DNA of 64,000 nucleotides, taken from NCBI RefSeq assembly GCF_002902965.1, contig NZ_CP026106.1, positions 1,612,001-1,676,000 on the forward strand, given 5' to 3'. The DNA is from Paraburkholderia hospita. Its GTDB lineage: Bacteria; Pseudomonadota; Gammaproteobacteria; Burkholderiales; Burkholderiaceae. The position numbers were made by a program, and so were the translations under genes. The notes below the pieces were generated by a model. That model was given only the letters and a program-made list of their open reading frames with translations. It was not told the DNA's origin and did not search any database. Positions 61,726-64,000 of this stretch are shown here, in pieces. How positions within the stretch are numbered: position 1 is the stretch's first letter; each line of letters starts with the position of its first letter.

Positions 61726-62385
61726 TTGAATTCGACACATAAGGAAGCCGTCGGCGAGCATTTCTCGCTGGACGCGATGCAGCACGCAAGAGTCATGACA
61801 TGGAAGGCCGTCAATGCCATCGCCGCCGACGTACGGCAGGGCATGCGTGAATCGGAGGCGAATGCGCTGGCGCTGCGCATCCTGAAGGATCTCGGGATGG
61901 ACCGGATCTGGCATCCCGTGCTCGTGCGTTTCGGCGAAAACACGCTGAGAACATTCAAGCAGCGATCGAACGGCGATCCGGTGCTGGCAGACAAGGACAT
62001 TTTCTTCATCGACCTCGGCGCTGTCTGGGCGAAGCACGAGGGCGATGCGGGCGCCACCTTCGTCTGCGGCGACGACCCGGACATGCAGGCGTGCGCGCAG
62101 GCGGCGCGCACGATCTACGACGAAGTCGAGCAGCACTGGCGCGCGACCGGCTGCGCGGGCGTCGATCTGTACGTCTACGCGGCGCAGCGGGCCAATGCGC
62201 ATGGGTTTCGCCTGAACGTCGATATCAAGGGTCATCGCGTGAGCGATTTTCCGCATGCCATCTACAAGGCGGGCGATCTCGGCGACTTCGACGCGACACC
62301 CGCGGCGGGCGTGTGGATTCTGGAGATCCAGATTGCGCATCCGACACGGCCGTTCGGCGCGTTCCATGAAGACCTTCTCGTCTGA
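61726..62385 (+). CDS. compact M24-family metallopeptidase-like protein
   Basis: A 219-residue protein with only the pita-bread domain of M24 enzymes; the N-terminal creatinase-like domain is absent. The putative metal ligands are present in order: Asp96 in FIDLG, Asp107 in EGDAG, a His in GHRVSDFPH, Glu in ILEIQI and Glu in FHEDLL. The start is TTG at 61726 with GGAG nine bases upstream; no ATG fits. It could be a methionine/Xaa-Pro aminopeptidase relative or a non-peptidase member. It lies seven bases before a LysR gene and upstream of the formate dehydrogenase. Confidence 0.82.
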   Translation: MNSTHKEAVGEHFSLDAMQHARVMTWKAVNAIAADVRQGMRESEANALALRILKDLGMDRIWHPVLVRFGENTLRTFKQRSNGDPVLADKDIFFIDLGAVWAKHEGDAGATFVCGDDPDMQACAQAARTIYDEVEQHWRATGCAGVDLYVYAAQRANAHGFRLNVDIKGHRVSDFPHAIYKAGDLGDFDATPAAGVWILEIQIAHPTRPFGAFHEDLLV

Positions 62386-62391
62386 CGGCTA

Positions 62392-63315
62392 ATGTTCATC
62401 CGCCAGCTCGACTACCTCGTCACGTTGGCGCGCGAAAAGCACTTCGCGCGTGCCGCCGACGCATGCCATGTTTCGCAGCCGGCCTTGTCGTCGGCGATCC
62501 GGGCACTCGAGTCGGAACTCGGGCTGACGATCGTCAATCGCGGGCGGCGCTTCGTCGGCTTCACGGAAGACGGCGAGCGCGTGCTGGGGTGGGCGCGGCA
62601 GACGCTGGCGACGCTGCAGAACATGCGGCAAGACGCGTGCTTGGCGCAGGACCGTCTGGTCGGCAAGCTGCGCGTCGGCGCGATACCGACCGTGATTCCC
62701 GTCGCGTCGCGCGTGCTTGCGCCTTGCCTGCGCGAACATCCGCAGATCCGTTACGACGTGCATTCGCTCAGCTCGGAAGCGATTCATCGGCAACTCGACG
62801 AACTCGAACTGGATATCGGCCTCACGTATCTCGACTCGGGCGTGCAGGCGGGCTTTGCCGTGCTGCCGCTGTATCGCGAGCGCTCCATTCTGCTTTCGCC
62901 GCCGGGCGATCATGCGGATCTCGTGGAGGGCGCATGCAGCTGGCGCGAGTTGGCGGGCCTGCCACTCGGCCTGTTGCCGCAGATGATGCAGAACAGGCAG
63001 GTAATCAACGCCGCGTTTCGTCGAGAGCAGGTTCAACCGGAAGTGCTGATCGAATGCGACTCGTTGCTCGCGTTGTACGGACATGTATTGCACGCGGGTA
63101 TCTCCAGCATCTTTCCGCACAGTCTGCTGAGCGTGCTGCCCGATGGCGATGGCGATGGCGTGCGTCGCGCGTTGCTGATGCCTGAGCTGACGCGTGAAAT
63201 CGGCCTCGTCGCACGCAATCGCGAGGCGATGCAGCCGCTCGTTGCCGCCTTCTGGCGTTGCGCCGAAGGACTTCGGCTGCAGGACGAATTCGACGCGCTG
63301 CTTCCCGTTTGCTGA
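62392..63315 (+). CDS. LysR-family regulator upstream of formate dehydrogenase
   Basis: A 307-residue regulator. IRQLDYLVTLAREKHFARAADACHVSQPALSSAIRALE is the winged helix, and the effector domain starts LRVGAIPTVIPVASRVL. It reads in the same direction as the formate dehydrogenase gene 191 bp downstream, with a T-N11-A dyad in between, and follows the M24 gene after six bases. Control of the formate dehydrogenase is likely; the effector is probably formate or a related C1 signal, as inference. Confidence 0.92.
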   Translation: MFIRQLDYLVTLAREKHFARAADACHVSQPALSSAIRALESELGLTIVNRGRRFVGFTEDGERVLGWARQTLATLQNMRQDACLAQDRLVGKLRVGAIPTVIPVASRVLAPCLREHPQIRYDVHSLSSEAIHRQLDELELDIGLTYLDSGVQAGFAVLPLYRERSILLSPPGDHADLVEGACSWRELAGLPLGLLPQMMQNRQVINAAFRREQVQPEVLIECDSLLALYGHVLHAGISSIFPHSLLSVLPDGDGDGVRRALLMPELTREIGLVARNREAMQPLVAAFWRCAEGLRLQDEFDALLPVC

Positions 63316-63353
63316 ATCGCTGCAACATCACGTCGCCCCTCAAATACGCTCGT

Positions 63354-63372
63354 TGATAAGCGACGCTTATCA
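63354..63372. promoter_or_regulatory. LysR-type binding dyad upstream of formate dehydrogenase
   Basis: Perfect dyad TGATAAGCG-A-CGCTTATCA. Its inner part has the form ATA-N9-TAT, a T-N11-A LysR box. It lies 39 bp after the LysR gene and 134 bp before the formate dehydrogenase start. Confidence 0.7.
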
Positions 63373-63506
63373 GGCTATTCGCCCAAACGATTGGACGCAC
63401 ATAGACGCGCCATCGACACTGCTTCACATCGTATGTGATGTATCACGTCGATATGTCGATAGAGCGCCGGCATGAAAATGCGCTCGACCAGACTGGAGCG
63501 AGACGA

Positions 63507-64000
63507 ATGGCTAAGGTTCTTTGTGTGCTGTATGACGACCCCGTCAAAGGAATGCCGAAACAGTACGCCCGCGACGGCGTACCCGAAATCACGCGTTATC
63601 ACGACGGTCAAACGGCCCCGACGCCGAAGGCCATCGACTTCACGCCGGGCGAATTGCTGGGCAGCGTATCGGGCGAACTGGGACTGCGTAAATACCTCGA
63701 ATCGCTAGGGCATACGCTCGTCGTGACATCGGATAAGGATGGTCCGAACTCGACGTTCGAGCGCGAGCTTGCCGACGCTGAAGTTGTGATCTCGCAACCG
63801 TTCTGGCCTGCGTACCTGACGGCCGAGCGCATCGCGAAGGCGCCGAAGCTCAAGCTCGCGCTGACGGCGGGCATCGGCTCGGATCACGTCGATTTGCAGG
63901 CGGCCATCGAGCGCGGCGTCACGGTAGCCGAGGTGACTTACTGCAATAGCATCAGCGTCGCCGAACACGTCGTGATGATGATTCTCGGGCTGGTGCGCAA
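63507..64000 (+). CDS. fdh: NAD-dependent formate dehydrogenase, metal-free D-2-hydroxyacid type (partial)
   Basis: The first 164 residues of an enzyme oxidising formate to CO2 with NAD; the rest is beyond the window. The N-terminus [20 protein letters not shown], then [52 protein letters not shown] and [18 protein letters not shown] closely follow the Pseudomonas sp. 101-type enzyme, which contains no molybdenum or iron-sulfur centres. GGAG precedes the ATG by about 11 bases. A LysR gene and its likely operator lie just upstream, a molbindin gene further up. Assignment is strong despite truncation. Confidence 0.95.
   Translation, partial: MAKVLCVLYDDPVKGMPKQYARDGVPEITRYHDGQTAPTPKAIDFTPGELLGSVSGELGLRKYLESLGHTLVVTSDKDGPNSTFERELADAEVVISQPFWPAYLTAERIAKAPKLKLALTAGIGSDHVDLQAAIERGVTVAEVTYCNSISVAEHVVMMILGLVR

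Overview
The window is about 64 kb of high-GC bacterial DNA. It has short intergenic gaps, frequent GTG starts and gene families typical of Burkholderiaceae: monomeric NADP isocitrate dehydrogenase, a FUSC/DUF1656/HlyD/NodT efflux operon, and many LysR, MarR and XRE-cupin regulators. Paraburkholderia or a close relative is the best guess, as an inference from gene content. I saw no rRNA, tRNA, CRISPR array, prophage or replication origin. Two complete insertion sequences are present.

Layout. 1-3.3 kb: the 5' end of a CcdA/DsbD-like gene, msrB, and an OmpR-type response regulator with its overlapping sensor kinase. 4.5-7.5 kb: a polyamine-type periplasmic binding protein overlapping a membrane diguanylate cyclase, a pairing that resembles NspS/MbaA signalling. 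7.5-10.3 kb: a 57-residue membrane protein, a repetitive secreted protein and an acyltransferase. 10.6-17.4 kb: a beta-glucoside operon (GH1 glycosidase, four-gene ABC importer, LacI regulator) behind a perfect LacI-type operator. 17.5-25.9 kb: thioesterase, aldehyde dehydrogenase, DUF302, a degenerate glycerophosphodiesterase-like lipoprotein, a TlpA-type thioredoxin and a TehA/SLAC1 channel. 27.8-36.2 kb: LysR, aromatic aminotransferase, class II aldolase, PanE-like reductase, P450, a PLP lyase and an ABC exporter. 36.6-45 kb: squalene/phytoene synthase, a run of small detoxification or metabolic enzymes, and icd. 46-53.5 kb: MFS permease, hydrolase, and a MarR-controlled aromatic-acid efflux operon. 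54.3-59.6 kb: a catabolic operon (MHS permease, amidase, RidA, FAD amino-acid dehydrogenase) divergent from an XRE-cupin regulator, with a perfect inverted repeat between them. 61-64 kb: a molbindin, a compact M24 protein, a LysR regulator and the start of a metal-free NAD formate dehydrogenase, with a ModE-like dyad in the molbindin/M24 gap.

Four copies of a large imperfect inverted repeat, about 0.6-0.8 kb with no convincing gene, lie between genes at about 3.4, 18, 26 and 45 kb. Each arm carries a hairpin with a perfect 15-bp stem. Two copies are interrupted at that hairpin: one by an IS481-family element with a 6-bp target duplication, the other by an IS30-family element with a 3-bp duplication. 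Once the IS and the duplicated bases are removed, three of the four cores are 594-595 bp long. The fourth carries an extra 133 bp flanked by a direct repeat.

The points most worth following are the repeat family as a transposon landing site, the NspS-like/diguanylate cyclase pair, the possible molybdenum-linked switch next to the Mo-free formate dehydrogenase, the XRE-cupin amidase/RidA/DadA operon, and the glycerophosphodiesterase-like lipoprotein that lacks its metal ligands.
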